DNA of 42,766 nucleotides from assembly GCA_035542575.1 (NCBI GenBank), contig DATKLE010000099.1, forward strand, positions 1 to 42,766. Reading direction: 5' to 3'. The notes beneath the pieces were generated by a model. It ran no database searches. It saw nothing but the letters and a program-made list of their open reading frames with translations, and was not told where the DNA came from. The DNA comes from JAIQET01 sp035542575. Its GTDB lineage: Bacteria; Acidobacteriota; Terriglobia; Terriglobales; Acidobacteriaceae. The position numbers were made by a program, and so were the translations under genes. Shown here one piece after another: positions 32,376 to 40,200 of the stretch (the stretch's first letter is position 1; each line of letters begins with the position of its first letter).

Positions 32376-33812
32376 CTACGTGGACCTTGCCGCGCCAACG
32401 TGTTCAACCTGGCCAGGCTGCGGCGTTTTCATGCGGCCATAGACGAAAAAGAAAAACATGGCCAGGGCGATGAACCCCAGCGTGATGCCAAACATCGTGA
32501 CCTCATACTTCCAAAGCGAAGTGATCTGCTTGGCGGGGAAAAACGCGACGATGATCGCCAGGGTCGTAGTCACCAAACCCGCAACGCCGGCAAAGACCAA
32601 TGTTCGCCGGCCGTAGCGCCCGCCTTCGAGAGAGCCCCGCCAAGCAAACTTCAGCAAGGCGCCAAACACATAGAGGAACGGAATGAGTTGGAGCACGACG
32701 GCAGCCGACAGCATTTTCTGGAACGCTTCCTGCACGCCGCCCGAGAGTGTGAAGTTCAGGACGATCAAGACCAGGGAAACCAAACCCTGTACGATCAGCG
32801 CCACATGTGGTGTTGCGTATTTCGGATGCACCTTCCCCATCGCCGCTGGCATGTAAGAGTCGAGGCCAGCGACAAAGGGAATTCGCGCCGAGCCACCCAT
32901 CCAGGCCGAGCCGATGCCGGCAATCGAAATGCTGAGCATGACGGCAAACGGCGCAACCACCCATGCGACGCCAACCTCGGACGCCATATGGCTTACACCC
33001 TGCACAATGCCTTGCAGTACACTGATGTCGTTCTTCCCGATCGCGACCAGCAGCGTCAGCGTGGCACCGATATACAGCGCGCCCGAAATAATGCCGCCCC
33101 ATGCCACGGCGCCGGGCAAAGTCTTCCGCGGATCGCGAATCTCATCGCCCATCACCGAAGCCAGTTCCAATCCCACCAACCCGAAGCAGATCACACCGAA
33201 AGAATTCAGCACGAACTTGGGATCTGCGGGGATCTGAAATTCGGCCGCAGTTACCGTGGTGCCAAAGCGGACCCAGACCGTTGCCCCTAGAACGATCAGC
33301 ACCGCCGCGGCCACAAAGGTTCCCATGCCGCCGACGTTGTTCAACCACTTGCCTACGCCAAGACCGACAATGTTCAGTATCGTCAGGAACGCAAGCAGTG
33401 CCACCGAGGCCACCATGGCGAAATTCTTGCTGTCGGCCAAGTCTGCATGCCGCGGCCCGAGCGCGAACACCGACACCCCGACGAAATACAGCATCACCGT
33501 CGGCACGTACAGCATGTTGTTAGTCCAGTAGCACCAACCGGAGAGGAAGCCGTGGAAGTCTCCGAACACTTCCTTGGCCCACAAGTAAACGCCGCCTTCT
33601 CCCGGATAGCGGTGGGCCAGCTCGATGACAGCGATCCCCTGCGGCCAGAAGAACAACACCAGAGCGATGATCCACAGCCACACCGTCACGCCGCCGTTGG
33701 CTGCGATCGACGGCACCACGTTCAGGTTGAACACCGCCACCACAAACAGCAGCACCAGGTCCCAGCGTCCCAGGACGCGCTTGAGGTGGGGCTGCTGTTG
33801 GCCGTTGTCCAT
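32376..33812 (-). CDS. APC-family amino-acid/amine permease
   Basis: A 478-aa inner-membrane protein with about twelve hydrophobic segments. It starts MDNGQQQPHLKRVLGRWDLVLLFVVAVFNLNVVPSIAANG, and has the first APC half VFFWPQGIAVIELAHRYPGEGGVYLWAKEVFG, the classic sixth-helix region FGVICFGLVGLELASVMGDEIRDPRKTLPGA and a late GGRYGRRTLVFAGVAGL loop. It likely carries amino acids, GABA or polyamines. It lies between the GSAM-like aminotransferase and the aldehyde dehydrogenase, all on the minus strand, so uptake of the substrate of the pathway is the simplest role. Confidence 0.9.
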   Translation of the reverse strand: MDNGQQQPHLKRVLGRWDLVLLFVVAVFNLNVVPSIAANGGVTVWLWIIALVLFFWPQGIAVIELAHRYPGEGGVYLWAKEVFGDFHGFLSGWCYWTNNMLYVPTVMLYFVGVSVFALGPRHADLADSKNFAMVASVALLAFLTILNIVGLGVGKWLNNVGGMGTFVAAAVLIVLGATVWVRFGTTVTAAEFQIPADPKFVLNSFGVICFGLVGLELASVMGDEIRDPRKTLPGAVAWGGIISGALYIGATLTLLVAIGKNDISVLQGIVQGVSHMASEVGVAWVVAPFAVMLSISIAGIGSAWMGGSARIPFVAGLDSYMPAAMGKVHPKYATPHVALIVQGLVSLVLIVLNFTLSGGVQEAFQKMLSAAVVLQLIPFLYVFGALLKFAWRGSLEGGRYGRRTLVFAGVAGLVTTTLAIIVAFFPAKQITSLWKYEVTMFGITLGFIALAMFFFFVYGRMKTPQPGQVEHVGAARST

Positions 33813-33827
33813 GTGGTGTTAGTAGAC

Positions 33828-33908
33828 TTGTCGTTCCGGGCGAAGCAAGGAATCCCCACCCCCAGCATAGTGTTGGGCAGGGATCCTTCGCTTCGCTCAG
33901 GATGACAT
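33828..33908. repeat. Inverted pair of the GTCATCCTGAGCGAAG-type element
   Basis: The arms TTGTCGTTCCGGGCGAAGC (from 33828) and the reverse complement of AGGGATCCTTCGCTTCG (from 33879) match the same consensus head to head, around a small CCCA...TGGG stem. The right arm reads TGTCATCCTGAGCGAAGCG on the minus strand. It fills the gap between the aminotransferase stop (33910) and the permease start (33812). Related to 1431-1485. Confidence 0.75.
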
Positions 33909-33909
33909 G

Positions 33910-35286
33910 CTAGTGCGCCGCAACCACCGGCGCTTCCCGCTCCTGCTGCGCCTTGGCCAGCGCCGGGGCAACCTCTGCGAACGCCGCCAGGTGCTTGTCA
34001 ATGTCGGCTTCGGTGTGTTGCACGGAGATGGTCCACTGCTCATCCTGCCAGTAGGGCTGCGCCATCACTCCGCGATTCACCATCCCGAACCAGTAATGCC
34101 GCCACAGGTCCACGTCAATCGTCAGCCAGTCGCGGTAGTTGCGGATTTCTTTGGGATAAAGCATCAGGGCGCCATTAGCGCCCGCGCTGGCGATGTAGGC
34201 CTGCAGCCCGACCTTGGCGATGGTCTTGCGATAGCCCTCCACCAGCTTCTTGCTGAGTTTGTCCACGTGAGCGTAGTTCTCGCGGGTCAGCACGTCCCGG
34301 AACACCGCCAGTCCCGCCGCCATGGAAACCGGGTTGGTGTTGTACGTCCCGCCGTGGAAGACCTTGTGCTGCGAGATCAGGTCCATGACCGACTTGTGTG
34401 TTCCGAAGGCCGCCAGCGGCACACCTCCGCCGATGGATTTCGCCAGGCAGATCATGTCGGGAATCACACCGAAGTACTCCGAAGCTCCGCCCCAGCCCAG
34501 CTTGGCGCCGGTCTTCACTTCGTCGAAGATCAGCAGTGCGCCTTCGCGGGTGCAGATGTCGCGCAGCCCCTGGATAAATCCCGGCTGCGGCAGGCAGAGC
34601 CCGACATTCATCATGATCGGCTCCAGAATGATGGCGGCAATCTGCCCGGGATTTTCTTTGAACCGGCGCTCGATCGTGCCCAGATCATTGAAAGTCGCCA
34701 CCGGCACGTTGGCGAGGCTGGCCTTGGGTACGCCGAGCCCGCCCGGCACGGAGACCGGGTTATTGATGTCGCCAAACTCCGGCCCGTGGGGCTTCACGCT
34801 AACCAGCGCGGTGTCGTGCAGTCCGTGGTATCCACCCTCGAACTTCAGGATTTTGTCGCGACCGGTCGCGGCCCGCGCCAGCCGGCAGGCGTGCATGGTA
34901 GCTTCTGTCCCGCTGTTGCCGAAGCGCACCATCTCCACCGGAAAACGGTTGCAGATTTCCTCTGCCAGCTGCCACTCCATGTCGTGCGGCATGCCAAACA
35001 TGGTGCCGGTGGACAGCCGCGCAGATACTGCCTTCATTACTGCAGGATGACAATGCCCGGCCATCAGCGCGCCGAAGCAAAGGTTGTGATCAATGTAGTC
35101 GTTGCCGTCGAGATCGCGAAAATGCGAGCCTTGCGCTTCCTTCACAAAGATCGGATAAGGGTCGTAGGCGCGGTAGTTGCTGGCCACGCCCAGCGGGATG
35201 CGTTTCAGGTTCTTCTTGTGCGCCTCGGCGGACTTCGGCGTGCGGCGCTCGAAGGTCTCGAGCTCTTTTTGCAGTGCGGGGTACAT
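33910..35286 (-). CDS. Glutamate-1-semialdehyde aminomutase-like class III aminotransferase
   Basis: A 458-aa PLP enzyme of the GSA-aminomutase branch: RIPLGVASNYRAYDPYPIFVKEAQG, FGNSGTEATMHACRLARA, GGYHGLHDTALVSV, FDEVKTGAKLGWGGASEYFGVIPD and the PLP Lys in LAKSIGGGVPLAAFGTHK. It is longer than the standard aminomutase and sits in an amine-catabolism cluster rather than with haem genes, so an aminotransferase or aminomutase on another amine is likely. The C-terminus (QWTISVQHTEADIDKHLAAF) is ordinary for the family. It is the first enzyme after the receptor, separated by a hairpin. Confidence 0.88.
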   Translation of the reverse strand: MYPALQKELETFERRTPKSAEAHKKNLKRIPLGVASNYRAYDPYPIFVKEAQGSHFRDLDGNDYIDHNLCFGALMAGHCHPAVMKAVSARLSTGTMFGMPHDMEWQLAEEICNRFPVEMVRFGNSGTEATMHACRLARAATGRDKILKFEGGYHGLHDTALVSVKPHGPEFGDINNPVSVPGGLGVPKASLANVPVATFNDLGTIERRFKENPGQIAAIILEPIMMNVGLCLPQPGFIQGLRDICTREGALLIFDEVKTGAKLGWGGASEYFGVIPDMICLAKSIGGGVPLAAFGTHKSVMDLISQHKVFHGGTYNTNPVSMAAGLAVFRDVLTRENYAHVDKLSKKLVEGYRKTIAKVGLQAYIASAGANGALMLYPKEIRNYRDWLTIDVDLWRHYWFGMVNRGVMAQPYWQDEQWTISVQHTEADIDKHLAAFAEVAPALAKAQQEREAPVVAAH

Positions 35287-35307
35287 CAGGTTCTCCAGGA
35301 TGACTCA

Positions 35308-35356
35308 AGCCGCGAAGCGGCTATTAGATTTGCCCGGGCGGGAGTGCCGCCCGGGC
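35308..35356 (-). terminator. Two adjacent hairpins downstream of the TonB-dependent receptor
   Basis: GCCCGGGCGG (35332-35341) pairs perfectly with CCGCCCGGGC (35347-35356) around a 5-base loop, and AGCCGC/GCGGCT (35308-35313/35317-35322) forms a second stem. They lie 9 bases after the receptor stop and before the next minus-strand gene. A clear U-tract is lacking, so this may be a weak terminator or attenuator separating receptor from enzyme expression, or a repeat. Confidence 0.55.
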
Positions 35357-35364
35357 TTTGCAGG

Positions 35365-38300
35365 CTAGAAGAACAATTTTAAAGCAAATTGGATCAAGCG
35401 TGGGTCACGCGCGCGCTTCACCAGCCCGAAATCGGACCCGTCAGTCGTATTCCCGTCGGGGTTCAGGAACATCGTGTGATTGGCGATGTTGAAGAAATCG
35501 GCGCGAAACTCCATGTGGCTGCGTTCTGTCAGGGGGATGTTCTTCTGTACTGAGACATCCCACTGATCGATGCCCGGGCCACAGCACACGGTACGCTTTG
35601 CGTTGCCGATGGTGCCCAGCGCCGGCGACACGAAGATGCTGGGATCAAAGTAGTAGCCGCCGTGGGTCCGAGGATCTTGCCGCCGCAGGGGAGCAATCTG
35701 ATCGGGCTCTCCGGGAAGCTCAAAGTCGAAGCTGTTCATCAGCTCGGTGTCGTCCTGGGACGTGATGCGGATGGGGAATCCGCTCTGGAAGGTGGTGATG
35801 CCCGAAAGTGCCCAGCCGTTGAGGATCTTTCCTGCCGCCCCGGAATACTTGGGAATGGGCGGCTCCCAGTAGTAGTTCAGCACGAAGCGATGCCGGGAAT
35901 CGAACTGCGATAGGGAATAGCTCTTGTTGGGGTCAAGCGGATTCAAAATCGCTTCAAAACTCGAGGCGTTATCAAAGGACTTGCTCCAGGTATAAGCACC
36001 CTGAAGTTGCAGGCCCTTGGAGAATCGCTTCTCCACCATGATCTGCAGGGAGTTGTAGTTCGACTTGGCGATGGTGTCCTGGGCAAAAATGCTGGAGAAC
36101 ACCGGAATGCCATCCGGGGGGCAGCCGGCGCCGGTGGTTGGCTCGCAATTCGGGGATGAGTAGGGCCGCAGACCCACTAGAGTAATGTCGTTCGCCACCA
36201 CCGTGCCGCCTGGAATGAACCTCGTCGAGCCATACGGCAAGTGCAGGCCTTGAGCCGGTATGGTCACATCGGCGGGGACCGTGTAGGCAAAGTCCGCTCC
36301 GAACTCTGCGCAATCGGTGCCCGCACCCGGATTGGCATCGGCGATAGCCTGCAGATCGAGGCAAGTCTGCGCATTGCCAAAATTCAAGTCGTGCGTGGCC
36401 AGCAGACGGTGCCCCTGCGATCCAACGTAGCCAATCTGCAGCACCAGGTCCTTGGCCAGCTCGCGCTGAATGTTCAGGTTGTACTGCGCAGTGTATTGGG
36501 TGCGCAGATCGGGTTGGAACTGCCCGTAGAGCAGAATGGGACGGAACAGAGACCAATCCAATGCTTGGCCCCGGGTGGGGTTCAATATCCCGTTGAAGGG
36601 GTTGGAATAGATAATTCCATCCTCGCTGAAATTTTGACTGAAGAATGGTGCGCTGAACAGGGTGCTGTTGATGAGTGGGCTGCCGCCGAAGGGAGGCTCG
36701 GCGCTGAACTGCTCCAGCACCAGCTGTTCTATGGGATTGTAGAAAAGTCCCCAACCCATGCGAATACTGGTCTTGCCCGGCCCCCCGGTCAGTTTGCTTA
36801 AACCTCCCTTGTCCCAGTTCGGACTCCAGGCCAGACCAATTCTGGGGGCAAAGGACTTGTAGTAGGTCTGTGTCAAGCTGGTGTTGATTCCCTTGTCGCC
36901 GGCGACCACCAGGCCGGTGGGAAAGATTGCCGCGCCGGGCGTTCCCGGATCGCACGAAGATCCCACTCCGAAGGCGCCCTGGACAGCCGCGGTTGCCTTA
37001 TCACTGATGACGCAGGGATAGATCTGCGTGTTTTGTCCCGGGCGAAATGTCTGCACGCGGTGACCGATATCGCCCATGGGCGTGTTTAACTCCCAGCGCA
37101 ATCCGTAATTCAGCGTCAGGTTGGGCTTGATCTTCCAGCTGTCCTGCGCAAACAGATACAGAGCGGTGCTACGCACGTTCTCGGTCTGCGCGCCGCCCTG
37201 GATGTATTGGTCCGGAAATCCCAGAAGGTAGTTCGGGAACAGATTGTCCCCGATCACGTCGTTGTTCGTGCCGCCGAAGATGAAGAACTCGCCGTTCACA
37301 TCAAAGTACAGCGTCTGGTCGAAGCGCTGCCGCCGTACGTCGACACCAAACTTTGCGGTGTGCGAGCCGATCACCTTGGTGAAATTGTCGCTGAACTGGA
37401 ATGTGTTGCCCACCTGCGGAATCTCGCCCTCGTAGTTGTTGCCGAAAACGAAGCCGCCGGAGATGCTGACGAAAGGCACCCCTTCGCGGTTCGGCCCCAG
37501 GCCGGGGGTAATTCCCGCATTGATCCCCGGGGGAATGAAGGCGTCGACGGCATTGGGAGTGTTGGTCTGTCCCGTGAAGCAGAAGGGCGCGACAGCTTCC
37601 GAGCAAGAGTTGGTCACCAGATCGGTGTGTTCGGGATGCAGGAAGGTTCCTTGGCCCTCCCGGAAGTAGGTGAAGCGGAACTCATTCACCGAACTGGGAT
37701 TCAGCGTCCAGGTATGGCTGAGGTTGATCTGCTGGACGCGCGTGTTGCTGGTTGCGCCGAATCCGGGAACCGTCGCGCCACCTGCCTGGAACTTGGCAAA
37801 CGCATCGAAGGGGTTGCCGTCGGTGAAGTAGTAGTAAGCGCTGAAGTTTTGCCGGTCATTGATGCGATGGTCCAGTTTGATCGTGAACTGGTCGTTGCGG
37901 TCACGGCTCACCGGCACCCCGGACCAGGTATCGGCCCCGCGATTGGCGTGCGGCACCAGGCGCAGCAGGTCGGAGGCAACCGGGTCCATGCACGCAGTGG
38001 GGATGATGTTGTCTCGTCCCCCGACCACGTCGGTGAAGATTCCGGGCGCTCCGCTCTCCGGATCAGTCCCATACAGCATTCCCGAGGTGACATTGGTGAT
38101 GGCACCGGCGGTCTGGGCAGTAATGGCGGAGAGGCATCCCGGACGCTCGTTAAGGATAGCCGCCGCGCTATCGGTGTCGACGCTGCCAGCGAAGATGCTT
38201 TCTCCCGAAAAGTCACCGAGCCGTTCCGCGTCCGTAGGCACCGTCACACTGCCGGACGATATGCCGCGTCTCAAGCGGCTGCCTTCATAGCTCACAAAGA

Positions 38301-39198
38301 AGAAGGTCTGGTCCTTCTTAATGGGCCCGCCGAAAGTGCCTCCGAATTGGTTTTGCTTAAAGTCCGGATTCTCCAGGTCGAAGTAGCCTTTGGCGTTGAG
38401 CACTTTGTTGCGGAAGAATTCGTACACGTCGCCGTGATAGTCGTTGGTGCCCGACTTGGTGACCACGTTGACCACCGCGCCGGAGTTGCGGCCGTATTCG
38501 GCGTCAAAGGTGTTGGTCAGAATGCGAAATTCCTGAATGCTGTCCGGGGTGGGCTGGATCTGCGGCAGGTTGGCGAACTGGTCGTTGCCGTCGCCACCGT
38601 TGACGCTGTAGTTGTTGGAGCGTCCGCGTCCGCCGTTGACCGAAACCACGCCCGCCCGATCGCTGCCGTAGAACAAGTCGGAGCCGATTTGCGACTGCAC
38701 CCCCGGTTGCAGTTGCAGCAACTGATAGGTGTCGCGCGCGGCAAGTGGGAGTTGGGCCACCGCGCGATCGTTGACCACCGCGCCCAACTGCGTGCTGGTG
38801 GTATCCACCAGCGGCGCCTCGGAGGTCACTTCCACCACTTCCTTTGCCTCGCCCACTTGCATCACCATGTTCAGGGTGACGACCTGGTTCAGGTCGACGG
38901 TCACGCCCCGCTGCACATTCTTCTTGAAGCCCGTCAGGTCAAACTCCAGCCGGTAGGTTCCCACCGCGACCTGCGGGAAGCTGTAGTCTCCACTCTCATT
39001 GGTCTTGGTGCTGGCGCTGACCCCGGTCGCCTCGTTGATCAGAGTGACATTCACCCCGGCCAGGACCGCGCCCGTGGGATCGGCAACCCGGCCCAGAATT
39101 CTGCCGCCGGTGCTTTGAGCGAAGAGGAGAGTGGAACTGGCGAGACAAACCAAGGCAACCAGCCAGCGGGTCGCCCAGCGTGCTGTCGTCGACGGCAT
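35365..39198 (-). CDS. Oar-like TonB-dependent outer-membrane receptor with carboxypeptidase-regulatory domain
   Basis: A 1277-aa outer-membrane protein. A signal peptide (MPSTTARWATRWLVALVCLASSTLLFAQS, 1-28) is followed by a carboxypeptidase-regulatory (beta-sandwich) domain at about residues 30-110 (GRILGRVADPTGAVLAGVNVTLINEATG). The plug domain begins about residue 120 (EVTSEAPLVDTTSTQLGAVVNDRAVAQLPLAARD, then GGRGRSNNYSVNGGDGND). The remainder is a large beta barrel ending in the aromatic QFALKLFF. Such receptors are abundant in Acidobacteriota and import larger substrates. It diverges from the MerR-XRE-cupin regulator across a promoter with an inverted repeat. Its position suggests import of the substrate of the amine pathway, an inference only. 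GGAGG lies before the ATG. Confidence 0.93.
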   Translation of the reverse strand: MPSTTARWATRWLVALVCLASSTLLFAQSTGGRILGRVADPTGAVLAGVNVTLINEATGVSASTKTNESGDYSFPQVAVGTYRLEFDLTGFKKNVQRGVTVDLNQVVTLNMVMQVGEAKEVVEVTSEAPLVDTTSTQLGAVVNDRAVAQLPLAARDTYQLLQLQPGVQSQIGSDLFYGSDRAGVVSVNGGRGRSNNYSVNGGDGNDQFANLPQIQPTPDSIQEFRILTNTFDAEYGRNSGAVVNVVTKSGTNDYHGDVYEFFRNKVLNAKGYFDLENPDFKQNQFGGTFGGPIKKDQTFFFVSYEGSRLRRGISSGSVTVPTDAERLGDFSGESIFAGSVDTDSAAAILNERPGCLSAITAQTAGAITNVTSGMLYGTDPESGAPGIFTDVVGGRDNIIPTACMDPVASDLLRLVPHANRGADTWSGVPVSRDRNDQFTIKLDHRINDRQNFSAYYYFTDGNPFDAFAKFQAGGATVPGFGATSNTRVQQINLSHTWTLNPSSVNEFRFTYFREGQGTFLHPEHTDLVTNSCSEAVAPFCFTGQTNTPNAVDAFIPPGINAGITPGLGPNREGVPFVSISGGFVFGNNYEGEIPQVGNTFQFSDNFTKVIGSHTAKFGVDVRRQRFDQTLYFDVNGEFFIFGGTNNDVIGDNLFPNYLLGFPDQYIQGGAQTENVRSTALYLFAQDSWKIKPNLTLNYGLRWELNTPMGDIGHRVQTFRPGQNTQIYPCVISDKATAAVQGAFGVGSSCDPGTPGAAIFPTGLVVAGDKGINTSLTQTYYKSFAPRIGLAWSPNWDKGGLSKLTGGPGKTSIRMGWGLFYNPIEQLVLEQFSAEPPFGGSPLINSTLFSAPFFSQNFSEDGIIYSNPFNGILNPTRGQALDWSLFRPILLYGQFQPDLRTQYTAQYNLNIQRELAKDLVLQIGYVGSQGHRLLATHDLNFGNAQTCLDLQAIADANPGAGTDCAEFGADFAYTVPADVTIPAQGLHLPYGSTRFIPGGTVVANDITLVGLRPYSSPNCEPTTGAGCPPDGIPVFSSIFAQDTIAKSNYNSLQIMVEKRFSKGLQLQGAYTWSKSFDNASSFEAILNPLDPNKSYSLSQFDSRHRFVLNYYWEPPIPKYSGAAGKILNGWALSGITTFQSGFPIRITSQDDTELMNSFDFELPGEPDQIAPLRRQDPRTHGGYYFDPSIFVSPALGTIGNAKRTVCCGPGIDQWDVSVQKNIPLTERSHMEFRADFFNIANHTMFLNPDGNTTDGSDFGLVKRARDPRLIQFALKLFF

Positions 39199-39249
39199 GG
39201 AGACCTCCGAGAACGCGGTGGAATTTTTCTAATTTGAAAGACTGACGGC

Positions 39250-39277
39250 TTGCGTGCGACGTGAACCTTGCTATAAT
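39250..39277 (+). promoter_or_regulatory. Sigma-70-type promoter of the composite regulator gene
   Basis: TTGCGT at 39250-39255 and a perfect TATAAT at 39272-39277 with 16 bases between. It reads toward the regulator gene starting at 39368. The long leader of about 85 bases is unremarkable. Confidence 0.6.
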
Positions 39278-39288
39278 CGCGCAAGGTT
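39264..39288. promoter_or_regulatory. 8-9-8 perfect inverted repeat around the -10 box (candidate operator)
   Basis: AACCTTGC (39264-39271) and GCAAGGTT (39281-39288) are perfect complements flanking TATAATCGC, so the -10 hexamer lies in the spacer. Binding here would block polymerase. It is in the intergenic region between the receptor and the regulator, so autoregulation by the MerR-XRE-cupin protein is the natural hypothesis. Confidence 0.65.
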
Positions 39289-39367
39289 AGAGAACCCGCC
39301 GCAGTGTGTCAAGCGAAAAATAGCCGTATCCCGGCGCGTAAAGCATGCCTGGAGTTCAGTTGCGGAG

Positions 39368-40168
39368 ATGAAACCAAGCGCCTCCAAACCTTACTTGAAG
39401 ATCGGAGACGTGGCCCGCATGGTGGGGGTCTCTCCCTCGGCGATCCGCTCCTGGGAAAGTCTGGGCCTCACCCGTCCCCGCCGATCTGCCAGCAAGTACC
39501 GCCTCTATTCCGTCAGCGACGTAAAACTGCTGAAGCGCGCCCGCTTCCTCCGCCGGGTAAGAGGCCTGAATGCTCCCGCCATTGTGCAGACGCTGAAGCG
39601 TGAGGGCCGGGTCAGACCCGCGACCGACGGCGTCTCCGCCGCCATCGGAGTCAGACTCCGGCAGTTGCGGGTCAAGCGTGGATTCTCTCTGGCCCAGGTA
39701 GCGGGAGCGGTTGGAATCTCTGTAGGTTTCCTCAGCGCCCTGGAGCGCTCCCACATGAGCGCGTCCGTCGGCACTCTGCGCAAGCTGGCGCGTTTCTACC
39801 AGACCAATATCCTTGATTTTTTCGATCCCTCGGAATCCAATAGCCGCCTCGTGCCTCCCGATCGCCGCAAGGTGCTGGAGGCCGGGCCCGGCGTCCGCAT
39901 GGAATTACTGGCTTGGGGCAATACCGTGATGGAGCCGCATCTGTTCCGCATCGCTCCCCACGTCGGCAGTGGCGACTCCTACACTCACGAAGGCGAGGAG
40001 TTTCTGTACATGCTGCGGGGCGAGTTGCATATCTCGCTGCATGGGGAAGAGTATCGTCTCAGACCCGGCGACAGCTTTTATTTTGAGAGCGCTACACCCC
40101 ATCGCTGGAGGAACCCGGGGCGCACGGAGACCTGGGTGCTCTGGGTCAACACTCCGCCGACGTTTTAG
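39368..40168 (+). CDS. Composite MerR-XRE-cupin transcriptional regulator (PuuR-like)
   Basis: A 266-aa regulator with three domains. Residues 8-75 form a MerR-type winged helix-turn-helix (YLKIGDVARMVGVSPSAIRSWESLGLTRPRRS...YRLYSVSDVKLLKRARFLRRVRGLNAPAIVQTLKRE). Residues 92-148 form an XRE helix-turn-helix (IGVRLRQLRVKRGFSLAQVAGAVGISVGFLSALERSHMSASVGTLRKLARFY). Residues 185-262 form a cupin (HEGEEFLYMLRGELHISL, LRPGDSFYFESATPHRWRNPG). XRE plus cupin is the layout of PuuR, the putrescine-sensing repressor of E. coli; the MerR head is an addition. ATG at 39368 is preferred over an earlier in-frame ATG, because it begins right at the MerR domain. It likely senses an amine or amino acid. Confidence 0.88.
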   Translation: MKPSASKPYLKIGDVARMVGVSPSAIRSWESLGLTRPRRSASKYRLYSVSDVKLLKRARFLRRVRGLNAPAIVQTLKREGRVRPATDGVSAAIGVRLRQLRVKRGFSLAQVAGAVGISVGFLSALERSHMSASVGTLRKLARFYQTNILDFFDPSESNSRLVPPDRRKVLEAGPGVRMELLAWGNTVMEPHLFRIAPHVGSGDSYTHEGEEFLYMLRGELHISLHGEEYRLRPGDSFYFESATPHRWRNPGRTETWVLWVNTPPTF

Positions 40169-40200
40169 TGGACCGCGGAGTCGGTTAAGGAGAACAATTC

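Noticed and set aside
33910..35286. Assignment as hemL
   Set aside because: Motifs allow it but the neighbourhood has no haem genes and the sequence is longer than the standard enzyme, so only the broad family is called.
33907..35382. 491-aa open frame on the plus strand opposite the GSAM-like aminotransferase
   Set aside because: Shadow of a well-supported PLP enzyme; no domain or start signal.
37207..39237. 676-aa open frame on the plus strand opposite the TonB-dependent receptor
   Set aside because: It is a shadow of the receptor in the complementary frame, with His/Val/Gly-rich composition and no recognisable domain. The receptor has clear signal, plug and barrel features.
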